In this document: one piece after another, positions 13,544-20,574 of the stretch
How the letters are laid out: each line of letters begins with the position of its first letter
Position numbering within the stretch: the stretch's first letter is position 1
Assembly (NCBI GenBank): GCA_036406615.1
Contig: DASXAQ010000017.1
Coordinates: 1-26,012 of the forward strand
Source of the DNA: DASXAQ01 sp036406615
GTDB taxonomy: Bacteria; Actinomycetota; UBA4738
Reading direction: 5' to 3'
Length of the DNA: 26,012 bases
The notes under the pieces: model-generated
The model's database searches: none
The model's input: the letters and a program-made list of their open reading frames with translations, nothing else
Told to the model about the DNA's origin: nothing
Position numbers and translations under genes: made by a program

Positions 13544-14328
13544 CCGGACCCGCGGGCGTGATGGCGTTGGTGCTGGCGGAGACGACCGCCGGCGGCGCGA
13601 TGTTCCTGTTCCTCACCCCGCTGTGGGGCGAGGTCAAGCGCGGGTTCTTCTATCTGACGGGCTCGATCCTGCTGGCCCTGGCGCTCGGCACCGCCGGCGC
13701 CGCTGCCGCCGGCTACCAGTCGGGCTCGTCGGGCGCCGACGCCGTGGCGTTGTCCCTGGCGACCGCCGGCGCGACGGCGCTCTGGCTCATCCTGATGATG
13801 GCCCGCGCGCGCACGGTCGCCCGGGTCGTCGGCATCCTCACGGTGCCGCTGTCGGTCGCGATGCTGTTCGCGTTCTCGCGCACGGCCGACGAATCGGTCG
13901 GGCTCGCGTTCTTCCAGCTGCTGGCCGGCGCGCTGTTCACCGGCGCGGTGCTGGACGGCCTGCTGCTCGGGCACTGGTATCTGACGGATCGAAAGCTGCC
14001 CCGCGGGCCGATCGTGCGGATGGCGTGGGCGCTCATCGCGGCCGTCGTGCTCGAGGCGGTCGCGGTGATCGCGGGGGGCTTCGCCGCGCCGGCGCAGGCC
14101 GGCTCGGCGGCGACCAGCGCGCTGAGCCCCATCCTGACGCTGGCCGGGGTCGCGTCGTGGATCGCGATCGGCATGGTCGCGGCGACGGGGTTGATCGCGA
14201 TCTTCATCCGGCTCACGCTCACGGGCGAACGCCCAGCCGCCGTGCAGTCGGCGACCGGGTTCTTCTATCTGGCCGTGATCACGGCCTTCACCGCCGAGAT
14301 GGCGGCCAAGGTTCGCTTCCTTCCTTGA
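13540..14328 (+). CDS. Polytopic membrane protein of unknown function
   Basis: A 262-aa protein with about eight hydrophobic helices, arranged with short charged loops (GEVKRGFF, ARARTVAR, TDRKLPRG, TGERPAA). Motifs that look conserved are LAETTAGGAMFLFLTPLWG near the N-terminus and LLLGHWYLTDRKL around residue 145, which carries a histidine and a tyrosine next to a membrane helix. I do not recognise a named family. It starts at ATG 13540 without a good ribosome site and is preceded by a possible leader peptide. It opens a tight plus-strand run through the CPBP, PNPOx-like, SRPBCC, PAP2 and lgt genes, so a role in the cell envelope is a reasonable guess. Confidence 0.7.
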   Translation: MTGPAGVMALVLAETTAGGAMFLFLTPLWGEVKRGFFYLTGSILLALALGTAGAAAAGYQSGSSGADAVALSLATAGATALWLILMMARARTVARVVGILTVPLSVAMLFAFSRTADESVGLAFFQLLAGALFTGAVLDGLLLGHWYLTDRKLPRGPIVRMAWALIAAVVLEAVAVIAGGFAAPAQAGSAATSALSPILTLAGVASWIAIGMVAATGLIAIFIRLTLTGERPAAVQSATGFFYLAVITAFTAEMAAKVRFLP

Positions 14329-14352
14329 GGAGCCGGTTGTGAGCGACGGCCC

Positions 14353-15060
14353 GTGATCGCCTCGGCGGACGTGGTCGCGGCGGTCGTGATGGCCGCCGGT
14401 GCCGTTGCCGTGGCCGTCGCGTGGCGCCTGGTGGCCCGCGGGTGGTCGATCTGGCGGGTCATGACGGGGGTGCTCGTGGTGGCCGCATCCGCGTCGCTCG
14501 CGACCGGAGAGGTCCACCTGTCGCCGTCGGTTCGCACGTGGGTCGCGGCCATCGTCGGGATCGTCGTCGGGCTCGCCCTGTATGCGGCCACGGCGGTGTT
14601 CGTCCGCGCGGCCCGGCGGATCGCCGTGTTCGAACGCGGCATGCGCGACGTCTACGACCAGCGCCACGGACTGTCGCTGCCGGCCGCGCTGGTGCTGGCC
14701 GCCGTCGTTGTGGCGCCATGCGAAGAGATCTTCTGGCGCGGCCTGTTCCAGACGCGCCTGTCGGTCGCGGCCGGCGCAGCCGCCGGCGCCGCGATCACGC
14801 TTGCGGTCTACGCGGCGGCGAACGCGGCCAGCGCGAGCCTGCCGATCACGACCGGCGCCGTGGTGTCGGGCGCCGTGTGGGGGACGCTCGCGTGGTGGAC
14901 CGGCGGCGTCCTGTCGCCGATGCTGTGCCACGCCATGTGGACGGGTCTGATGATCGCCTTCCCGCCGGGCGGCGACCCGGTTGCCGCCGCACGGGACCTC
15001 ATGCCGGGCGAGGCGGCCGCGTCCGCTCGGCCCGTTCCCGGCGAATCGGCGCTGCCGTGA
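14353..15060 (+). CDS. CPBP (CAAX protease/bacteriocin-processing) family membrane protein
   Basis: A 235-aa membrane protein with about seven helices. Motif 1 of the CPBP/Abi family, EExxxR, is visible as E124-E125-x-x-x-R129 (APCEEIFWRG), and motif 3 is probably CHAMWT near residue 197. Motif 2, normally F-x-x-x-H, seems degenerate: the equivalent helix reads LAVYAAANAA, with Asn where the metal-binding His is expected. CPBP members are intramembrane endopeptidases such as Rce1, or proteins with bacteriocin-immunity roles. The start is GTG 14353, 24 nt after the preceding stop. The stop is shared with the next start in a GTGA overlap. Confidence 0.75.
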   Translation: MIASADVVAAVVMAAGAVAVAVAWRLVARGWSIWRVMTGVLVVAASASLATGEVHLSPSVRTWVAAIVGIVVGLALYAATAVFVRAARRIAVFERGMRDVYDQRHGLSLPAALVLAAVVVAPCEEIFWRGLFQTRLSVAAGAAAGAAITLAVYAAANAASASLPITTGAVVSGAVWGTLAWWTGGVLSPMLCHAMWTGLMIAFPPGGDPVAAARDLMPGEAAASARPVPGESALP

Positions 15061-16055
15061 CGGACGCCATCCCGGCCGCGGCGCGGCGCGTGCTGGACCA
15101 GGGCGAGCTGTGCCATCTGGCCTGCCCCTCGCCGTTCGGCCCGCATCTCACGCCCGTCGTGTACGCGCTGGACGCCGGGCGGCTGTGGATCACAACGGCG
15201 CGGCACTCCGTGAAAGCCCGAACGTGGCGATCGGATCCGCGGGCCGCCGGGACGGTGCGCTCGGGATCGCTCGCGGTGGCCTTTCGCGGGCGCGTGCGTC
15301 TCTACGACGCGCTCGACCCGGCGACGTGGGCGCCGTCGCTCATCGACAGCCCGACGCTGGCGTCGGCCGCGACGAAGTTCACCGTGAAGAACTCCCGCTT
15401 CTTCGCCGGGTACGCGGTGGACGCGCGAAGGGTACCGCTGTCATGGTCGCCGCCGGGACGGGTGTTCGCCGGCATCCGCCTCGAGGCGGGCCGGCTGCTG
15501 GACCTCGAGGGTGCCCGCGTCCTGGACGGCTGGGGACCGTGGCCGGGCGGAAGCGCGGCGCTGCGGGCGTTCGACGAAGGCCCCCGGCGTCGAGGTATCG
15601 ACCTGGGGGTTCCGGATTCCGTTCGGGCCACCATCGGGCGGTCCGGCGACGGGGTTGCTGCGGTGGCGGGCGCGGAGGGCATCGCCGCGCTGCCGGTTCG
15701 ATGGAACCGGGTGGGTGCGCTCGGGGCGTTCGACGCCGTGCTGCCCGCGGCGTTCGCGGACTTGTGGGGCATGGACGGCGGCGAAGCGCCGGGCGCGCTG
15801 ACGGTCGATCGCGCGTCCCGCTGGCGGGCCGCGGAGATGGCGGGGATGCTCCTGCGCGGCACCGCGCGCGTGTACTCGCGCGCCGGGACGGCCCGCGGCC
15901 GCCGCGCCCTGGCCGCCCGGGTCGGCCCCGGCGAGGTCCTGCTGCGCCTGGTTCCCGAGCGCGTCGTCTGGTGGGAGGGCTGGACCAGCGGTACGGTACG
16001 CGGGCGACCGGGGCCGGTCCCGCGAGCCCGGCAGCCCGCGCCCGCAACGACATGA
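15057..16055 (+). CDS. PNPOx-like FMN-binding split-barrel protein
   Basis: A 332-aa protein. Residues 1-100 look like a pyridoxamine-phosphate-oxidase-type split barrel: LCHLACPSPFGPHLTPVVYALDAGRLWITT, then KARTWRSDPRAAG and the strand LAVAFRGRVRLYDA. This is the pattern of F420/FMN/heme-binding small oxidoreductases. The rest (100-332) has no domain I recognise; its last 25 or so residues are Arg/Pro-rich. The function is unknown, and which cofactor it uses cannot be read from the sequence. It overlaps both neighbours by 4 nt (GTGA at its start, ATGA at its end), so it should be translated together with the CPBP and SRPBCC proteins. Confidence 0.7.
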   Translation: MTDAIPAAARRVLDQGELCHLACPSPFGPHLTPVVYALDAGRLWITTARHSVKARTWRSDPRAAGTVRSGSLAVAFRGRVRLYDALDPATWAPSLIDSPTLASAATKFTVKNSRFFAGYAVDARRVPLSWSPPGRVFAGIRLEAGRLLDLEGARVLDGWGPWPGGSAALRAFDEGPRRRGIDLGVPDSVRATIGRSGDGVAAVAGAEGIAALPVRWNRVGALGAFDAVLPAAFADLWGMDGGEAPGALTVDRASRWRAAEMAGMLLRGTARVYSRAGTARGRRALAARVGPGEVLLRLVPERVVWWEGWTSGTVRGRPGPVPRARQPAPATT

Positions 16056-16516
16056 CCATCGTCGAGGCATCCCTGGAGATCGGCGCGCCTCCGAAGGAGG
16101 TGTGGAAGGTCGTGTCCGACCCCCGCAACCTCCCGATGTGGAACCGGCACATCGTCGACGTGAAGAACGCCCCGGAGGACGGGCTTCGAACGGGGTCTCG
16201 CTACACCACGACCGTCGGGTTCATGGGGGTTCGCGCGGGCATCGCGTGCGAGGCGATCGAGGTTCGCGCCCCCGAGTACGCGGAGATCCGGCTGCACGGC
16301 CTGCTCGACGCCGTGGTCGAGACACGCCTGCGGGCGCTGAGCGGTGATCGGACGCTGCTCCGCCACCACGTCGAATACCGGTTCGTCGGGGGGCCGGTCG
16401 GCGACCTGGCCGCATCCGTCGTGCAGATGTTCGGCGCGGGCACCCTGCTTCGCCGCGGCATGCAGGCGCAGAAACGCCAGGCCGAGGACGCGAACGGCGC
16501 GTCGCCCGGCGGGTAG
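16052..16516 (+). CDS. SRPBCC-family (polyketide cyclase/START-like) protein
   Basis: A 154-aa protein with the helix-grip START-like fold. The N-terminal strand plus PPKEVWKVVSDPRNLPMWN is the hallmark of polyketide-cyclase/dehydrase-type SRPBCC proteins, and the C-terminal long helix is LAASVVQMFGAGTLLRRGMQAQ. Such proteins hold hydrophobic ligands in a central cavity; some are cyclases or aromatases, many are of unknown function. The ATG overlaps the PNPOx-like stop (ATGA), and PAP2 starts 2 nt after its stop. Position suggests a lipid-related ligand, which is inference. Confidence 0.82.
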   Translation: MTIVEASLEIGAPPKEVWKVVSDPRNLPMWNRHIVDVKNAPEDGLRTGSRYTTTVGFMGVRAGIACEAIEVRAPEYAEIRLHGLLDAVVETRLRALSGDRTLLRHHVEYRFVGGPVGDLAASVVQMFGAGTLLRRGMQAQKRQAEDANGASPGG

Positions 16517-16518
16517 GC

Positions 16519-17112
16519 GTGCGTCGCCGCTGGCTCTCGTCGTCGGCGGCCGTGGCCGGCGCGCTCGCCGTCGCGGCCTTCGCCGGGACCCGCCGCGGTC
16601 GCGAGCTGGACCGACGGCTGTTCGACGCCGTGAACCGCGGGCACGGACGGGGAGCCGACGCGTTCTTCGTGTCGGTGACCGAGCTCGGATCGATCGCGGC
16701 ATCTGCCGCTGCGGCGGCGGTCGTGGCCGCCGGCGGCCGTCGGCGCGCGGCCCTCGACGGGATCGGCGCCGCCTCGGCCATGTGGGTGCTGGGGCAAGCC
16801 CTGAAGCAGGTGTACGACCGCCCGCGACCGTATGAACTCGAGAGCGGCGGCTCTCGGCTGCTGATCGGACGCCCGAACGGCACGTCGTGGCCCAGCAGCC
16901 ACCCGGCGGTCCTGCTGGCGTTCGTGCTCACGTGCGGGCGCGGGCTGGGGCTCGGCCCCGGCGCACGGACGGCACTGGTTGCCGTGGCCGGCACCGTCGC
17001 GGTCTCCCGCGTCTACGTCGGGGTGCACTTCCCGTCGGATGTCGTCGGCGGCGTGCTGCTGGGACGTGCGGTCGCGGGGGCCTGGCCAACGCCAGCCCAG
17101 GGGCTACAGTAA
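16519..17112 (+). CDS. PAP2-family membrane phosphatase
   Basis: A 197-aa type-2 phosphatidic acid phosphatase-like membrane enzyme. All three catalytic motifs are present: K-x6-R-P (KQVYDRPRP), PSSH (WPSSHPAV, the acid/base histidine) and SR-x5-H-x3-D (SRVYVGVHFPSD, the nucleophile histidine). Helices flank the motifs, so the active site faces the outer side of the membrane. Likely substrates are lipid phosphates such as undecaprenyl pyrophosphate, phosphatidate or phosphatidylglycerol phosphate; the sequence does not decide. The GTG start is 2 nt after the SRPBCC stop. Its last codons contain the TACAGT box of the lgt promoter. Confidence 0.88.
   Translation: MRRRWLSSSAAVAGALAVAAFAGTRRGRELDRRLFDAVNRGHGRGADAFFVSVTELGSIAASAAAAAVVAAGGRRRAALDGIGAASAMWVLGQALKQVYDRPRPYELESGGSRLLIGRPNGTSWPSSHPAVLLAFVLTCGRGLGLGPGARTALVAVAGTVAVSRVYVGVHFPSDVVGGVLLGRAVAGAWPTPAQGLQ
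17105..17110 (+). promoter_or_regulatory. -10 box of a probable leaderless internal promoter for lgt
   Basis: TACAGT is followed by 7 nt (AAGGCCC) and GTG at 17118. It lies inside the end of the PAP2 gene, so lgt may be both co-transcribed and driven separately. Confidence 0.35.
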
Positions 17113-17117
17113 GGCCC

Positions 17118-18152
17118 GTGAGATCCCTCCTGTTCGTGCACGACTTCGGCGTGCTCGCCGCGATCGGGTGGAAGGTGCTGGATCGGTTCCACATCGGAAG
17201 CCGGTTCGCCATCTCGCCGCACGGCGTGGGGATCGCGGTCGGGTATCTGTGCGGCGCGTGGGTGTTCATGCACGAAGGGCCGAAGCGCGGGATCTCGGAG
17301 GAGCGCGCCAGCTCGGTCGTGCTCTGGGGCCTGGTCGGCGCGATCGTCGGTGCGCGGGTCGGCTACATCCTGTCGCACCTGTCGGAGTTCCACAGCATCG
17401 GCGACGTCCTGGCGATCTACCGCGGCGGCATCAGCCTGATCGGAGGGATCATCGGCTGGGTGGTGGTCGCCGGGTTCATCCTGCGCCGGTACCACCTGTC
17501 GATCCTTCGAACGTTCGACGCGGCGGCCATGCCCCTGGCCGTCGGCATCGTCATCGGGCGCGTCGGCGATCTGATCATCGGCGATCACCTGGGCAAGCCG
17601 ACGTCGTGGGCGTTCGCGTTCCAGTACTGGGGCGGCAACCTGTCCGGGTACGACTGCGTGTCGAACCCCGGCACGTGCGTGACCGTGCTCTCGGGCGGGC
17701 ACCAGCAGATCATCACGCACAACGGCGCGCGGCTCGTCAGCCCCGACGGGTCGCTGCTGGCGACCGGCGTCGGCGTGCACCAGACCGCGCTGTACGACTT
17801 CGTCCTCACGATGGGCCTGGTCCTGCTGCTGCTGATCCTGCTGCGCAAGCCCCGGCGGGCGGGCATCCTGACCGCGACGTTCGTCATCTGGTACGCGACC
17901 GGGCGGATCCTCACGGACGCCGTCCGGGTCGAACGACGGTTCCTGCACCTGACCGGCAGCCAATGGGCTTGTGCCGCAGCGGTTCTGCTGTGTCTCGGGC
18001 TTCTCGTCTACTGGCGCTTCTCACCGCTGCCCGAGGGCTCGGACGGCTCGGACGGGTCGAACGCGCCGGACGCGTCGGACGTCGGCTCGCCCGCATCGGA
18101 TGCGCCGGCAGCGGTGATCACGGAGGGTCCGGCTCCTCCCGAATCCGGCTGA
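17118..18152 (+). CDS. lgt: Prolipoprotein diacylglyceryl transferase (Lgt), divergent
   Basis: A 344-aa polytopic inner-membrane enzyme that moves diacylglycerol from phosphatidylglycerol to the lipobox cysteine of prelipoproteins. Matches to Lgt include HGVGIAVGYLCGAW, GARVGYIL, YRGGISLIGGIIG, the signature area GRVGDLIIGDHLGKPTSW, and HQTALYDFVL. In E. coli Lgt the signature reads GRIGNFINGE; the arginine is kept here but the following Asn is Asp, and HPTQLYE has become HQTALYD, so this is a divergent member. A periplasmic insert of about 40 residues precedes HQTALYD. The C-terminal tail of about 45 residues is Ser/Asp/Pro/Ala-rich and probably disordered. The GTG start lies 5 nt after the PAP2 stop. 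Confidence 0.78.
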   Translation: MRSLLFVHDFGVLAAIGWKVLDRFHIGSRFAISPHGVGIAVGYLCGAWVFMHEGPKRGISEERASSVVLWGLVGAIVGARVGYILSHLSEFHSIGDVLAIYRGGISLIGGIIGWVVVAGFILRRYHLSILRTFDAAAMPLAVGIVIGRVGDLIIGDHLGKPTSWAFAFQYWGGNLSGYDCVSNPGTCVTVLSGGHQQIITHNGARLVSPDGSLLATGVGVHQTALYDFVLTMGLVLLLLILLRKPRRAGILTATFVIWYATGRILTDAVRVERRFLHLTGSQWACAAAVLLCLGLLVYWRFSPLPEGSDGSDGSNAPDASDVGSPASDAPAAVITEGPAPPESG

Positions 18153-18168
18153 CGCGTTCGCCGAACCG

Positions 18169-18180
18169 ACGGGTACCCGT
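18169..18180. terminator. 12-bp palindrome between convergent lgt and mrp, possible bidirectional terminator
   Basis: ACGGGTACCCGT is a perfect palindrome in the 44-nt gap between two converging genes, followed by TTTCC on the plus strand. As a hairpin it gives only a 4-bp stem with a 4-nt loop and no U-run, so it is a weak candidate. Confidence 0.25.
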
Positions 18181-18196
18181 TTCCACGGAAGCCCGG

Positions 18197-19399
18197 CTAC
18201 GCGCCGTTCTCCGGCCCGCCGTGCGTGTGCCCGCCGTGCGCGTGGGCGTGCCCGTCGTGGGAGTGCCCATCCGTACCACCGGGGCCGCCGGCGCCCGGCG
18301 CCACGGTCAGCTGAAGCGGGCGCCGGACGTTCGTCTTCGCCAGCATCGCGAGCTCCCGCGCCGCGCTCCGCAGCGCCTCGCCCGCGGGCGAGTCCGGGTT
18401 CGACACGACGATGGGTGTGCCGGAGTCCCCGCCGGCCCGAAGGTCGGTGGTGAGCGGTATGCGCCCGAGCAGCGGGACGTCGAGCGTTTCGGCAGCCTCC
18501 GCGCCGCCTCCCGCGCCGAAGACCTCGGTGGCCTCGCCGCAGTGCGGACACACGAAGTACGACATGTTCTCGATCACGCCGACGACGCGCTGGCGAACCT
18601 GCTCCGCCATCCGGCCCGCGCGCTCGGCGACCTTGCGGGCGGCGTCCTGCGGCGTGGTCACGACCAGCATCTGCGCGCCCGGCAGGAACTGCGCCATGGA
18701 CAGCGACACATCGCCGGTGCCCGGCGGAAGGTCCGCGAGCAGGAAGTCCAGGTCGCCCCAGTAGACGTCGCCGAGGAACTGCTGGACGGCCTTGTGGAGC
18801 ATCGGCCCACGCCAGATGACCGGACGCTCCTCCTCGACGAAGAACCCCATCGAGATGACCTTCACACCGTGCGACTGGAGCGGGTAGATCATGCCGTCGT
18901 AGCCGGTCGGCCGCTGCCCGATCACGCCGAGCATGCGTGGCACCGAGAAGCCCCAGACGTCGACGTCCACGACGCCGACGCGGTGGCCCTCGGCCGCGAG
19001 CGCGCAGGCCAGGTTCACCGTCACGCTGGACTTGCCCACCCCGCCTTTGCCCGACGCCACGGCGATCACGGCCGTCTTGCCGTCGGTGAAGAACTGCTGC
19101 TCCTGCTGCGGCGCGCCGCCCCGAAGCTTGCCCACCAGAGACTGACGCTCCTGCTCGTTCATCTCGCCGAGGAGCACCTGCACACGCTCCACGCCGGGCA
19201 GCGGCGCCACGGCGCCGGTCACGTCGGCGTCGATGCGCTCGCGCATGGGGCACCCGGCGATCGTCAGCAGGACGTGCACGCGCACCTCCCCGCCGTCGAT
19301 CTCGATCTCCTTCAGCATCCCGACGTCCTCGATCGGTCTGCCGATCTCGGGGTCCAGGACGCTTCGCAGGGCCTGTCTGACCTCTTCCGTCGTGGGCAT
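18197..19399 (-). CDS. mrp: Mrp/ApbC-type iron-sulfur carrier ATPase with His-rich tail
   Basis: A 400-aa cytoplasmic P-loop NTPase of the Mrp/NBP35/ApbC family, which carries and transfers Fe-S clusters to apoproteins. Residues 1-90 are a MIP18/DUF59 domain (LDPEIGRPIEDVGM, TIAGCPM). The deviant Walker A GKGGVGKSS is at 117-125, VVDVDVWGFSVPRMLG follows, and LLADLPPGTGD is Walker B. The cluster-bridging CxxC is FVCPHCGE. The C-terminus ends in a Gly/His tail with seven histidines in 17 residues. GGAG precedes the ATG at 19399 by 8 nt; an in-frame GTG at 19405 is too close to it. It diverges from the SufR-like regulator gene, which suggests control by it. Confidence 0.9.
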   Translation of the reverse strand: MPTTEEVRQALRSVLDPEIGRPIEDVGMLKEIEIDGGEVRVHVLLTIAGCPMRERIDADVTGAVAPLPGVERVQVLLGEMNEQERQSLVGKLRGGAPQQEQQFFTDGKTAVIAVASGKGGVGKSSVTVNLACALAAEGHRVGVVDVDVWGFSVPRMLGVIGQRPTGYDGMIYPLQSHGVKVISMGFFVEEERPVIWRGPMLHKAVQQFLGDVYWGDLDFLLADLPPGTGDVSLSMAQFLPGAQMLVVTTPQDAARKVAERAGRMAEQVRQRVVGVIENMSYFVCPHCGEATEVFGAGGGAEAAETLDVPLLGRIPLTTDLRAGGDSGTPIVVSNPDSPAGEALRSAARELAMLAKTNVRRPLQLTVAPGAGGPGGTDGHSHDGHAHAHGGHTHGGPENGA

Positions 19400-19447
19400 G
19401 GTCACGTCTCCGAAGGTACTGTTGGCGGCGATCTGGGCGCTGCGGCA

Positions 19448-19465
19448 CCGGCCGCGTGTGGCCGG
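19448..19465. promoter_or_regulatory. Inverted repeat in the mrp/regulator spacer, candidate operator
   Basis: CCGGCC-N6-GGCCGG is a perfect 6-6-6 inverted repeat midway in the 102-bp spacer between the divergent mrp and HTH regulator genes. Its place fits an operator for both, but its pure GC make-up means a chance origin is quite possible here. It does not look like the CAAC-N6-GTTG sites of cyanobacterial SufR. Confidence 0.25.
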
Positions 19466-19501
19466 AGGTTCGGCGCTTCGCCTCGATACTACGGCGGACC
19501 C

Positions 19502-20179
19502 ATGGCTTCGACGACGACTCCGAAGACGCTGGAGATCCACAAGGCGCTGGCGGACGACACGCGCTACCGCCTGTACCGCTACGTCGGGCTCGCCCGGCGT
19601 CCCGTCTCCGTCCAGGAGATCGCGCGCCGGCTTTCCCTGCACCCGAACACGATCCGCCCACACCTGCGCCGGCTCGAGGAGGCGGGCCTGATCAGCCGTG
19701 AGACGGCCCGGACGAGCTCGGTGGGCCGCCCGCAGACCCTGTACGCGATCCGGGAGACGGTGGACGAGGAATCCCGCGATTACCGGCTCCTGGCCGACAT
19801 GCTGTGCGGGCTCGTGCGCGGCCCTCGACAGTTGGAGCGCGCACAGGAGATCGCGCGGGAATGGGGCGCGTACCTGGTGGCGCAGGGGCGGCCGCGGCCG
19901 GGCGCCCGCTCGCCGACCGGCAGCAACCTCGCGCTGCTGCAGGACGCGATGGCGCGTGCGGGCTTCGACCCTCGGTTTCGCCGGCGGGGCGCCAACGACG
20001 TCGACGTCTCGCTGCGCGCCTGTCCGTTCCGCGACCTGGCCGAGGAGTACCGGGAGCTGACGTGCACCCTGCACCGCGGCCTGATCGAAGGGATCGTCGC
20101 GGGCCTGCAACCGCCCCTTGCTATCCGGGAGTTCGAGCCCTTCGCGGAGCGCGGCATCTGCCGGGTCCGCGCGGGCTGA
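19502..20179 (+). CDS. SufR-like HTH regulator with C-terminal cysteines (possible Fe-S sensor)
   Basis: A 225-aa COG2345-type regulator. The N-terminal winged helix (about residues 10-85) has the ArsR/MarR-like stretch VQEIARRLSLHPNTIRPHLRRLEEAGLI and the wing RTSSVGRPQTLYAI. The C-terminal part carries C174 (ACPFRDLA), C188 and H191 (LTCTLH) and C220 (ERGICRV), i.e. C-x13-C-x31-C. Cysteines in these places hold a [4Fe-4S] or [2Fe-2S] cluster in SufR, the repressor of suf genes; the assignment here rests on pattern and on the divergent Fe-S carrier gene mrp. The ATG at 19502 lacks a strong ribosome site; a GATACT box is at 19485-19490, 11 nt upstream. Confidence 0.82.
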   Translation: MASTTTPKTLEIHKALADDTRYRLYRYVGLARRPVSVQEIARRLSLHPNTIRPHLRRLEEAGLISRETARTSSVGRPQTLYAIRETVDEESRDYRLLADMLCGLVRGPRQLERAQEIAREWGAYLVAQGRPRPGARSPTGSNLALLQDAMARAGFDPRFRRRGANDVDVSLRACPFRDLAEEYRELTCTLHRGLIEGIVAGLQPPLAIREFEPFAERGICRVRAG

Positions 20180-20197
20180 GCGGCCTGCATCGGAGGC

Positions 20198-20216
20198 GCG
20201 GGCGCGACGCGCCCGT
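20198..20216 (+). terminator. GC-rich hairpin after the regulator gene
   Basis: CGGGCGCG-A-CGCGCCCG (20199-20215) is a perfect inverted repeat starting 19 nt after the regulator stop and just ahead of the next promoter. There is no U-run, but GC hairpins without one are common in actinobacteria. Confidence 0.35.
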
Positions 20217-20222
20217 CCCGCG

Positions 20223-20228
20223 TACGAT
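20223..20228 (+). promoter_or_regulatory. -10 box for the small acidic protein gene
   Basis: TACGAT (4 of 6 to TATAAT) would start an mRNA near 20235, followed by AAGGGGAGG at 20246-20254 and the ATG at 20263. No clear -35. Confidence 0.4.
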
Positions 20229-20262
20229 CTACCCGTCCGATCTCGAAGGGGAGGCTGTGCTC

Positions 20263-20547
20263 ATGGACGAAGCGCGCTACCAGGAGCTGATCGCCAAGCG
20301 GGACGGCCCCGGCTTGACCAACGACGAGGCGAACGAGCTCGGGAAGTTGATGGCCGAGCAGGCTGGCGCGAAGTACAGCCACGCCCACCCGGTCGGCGAG
20401 GAGCCCACGGAGGAAACCGAGGACTGGGACGAGGTCCGCGACTCCGCCGACAAGACCGTCAACGAGGACGAGATGCGGCACCGGCTGGTGGAGGAGGAGC
20501 GCGACGAGGGCGTCGAGTCCGGTCCCGGCGGGATGATGGGGCAGTAG
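20263..20547 (+). CDS. Small acidic protein of unknown function
   Basis: A 94-aa, strongly acidic, probably cytoplasmic protein. The N-terminal half is helical (MDEARYQELIAKRDGPGL, TNDEANELGKLMAEQAG). The second half is rich in Glu and Asp (EEPTEETEDWDEV, VEEERDEG) and likely disordered, ending in GGMMGQ. I recognise no family. The ATG at 20263 is 8 nt after a strong GGGGAGG; the in-frame GTG at 20257 is too close to it. It has its own promoter-like box, stands alone on its transcript, and converges on the SPFH gene with a 27-nt gap. Confidence 0.7.
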   Translation: MDEARYQELIAKRDGPGLTNDEANELGKLMAEQAGAKYSHAHPVGEEPTEETEDWDEVRDSADKTVNEDEMRHRLVEEERDEGVESGPGGMMGQ

Positions 20548-20574
20548 CCCCGCGGCGCGCGTTCGCGACGTTTC

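Noticed and set aside
12505..14931. Minus-strand frame extended upstream to 808 codons as a fusion to the methyltransferase
   Set aside because: The upstream part is antisense to the membrane and CPBP genes and has no structure. The methyltransferase has its own ATG with a -10 box at 13392.
16979..20179. A 1066-codon plus-strand open frame across lgt, mrp and the regulator
   Set aside because: It crosses mrp in antisense and lgt out of frame. Only the last 225 codons, from ATG 19502, are a real gene.
20180..20262. Dense CG-palindromic sequence as a mobile-element end or attachment site
   Set aside because: No matching copy, integrase or target duplication; a simple GC hairpin explains it.
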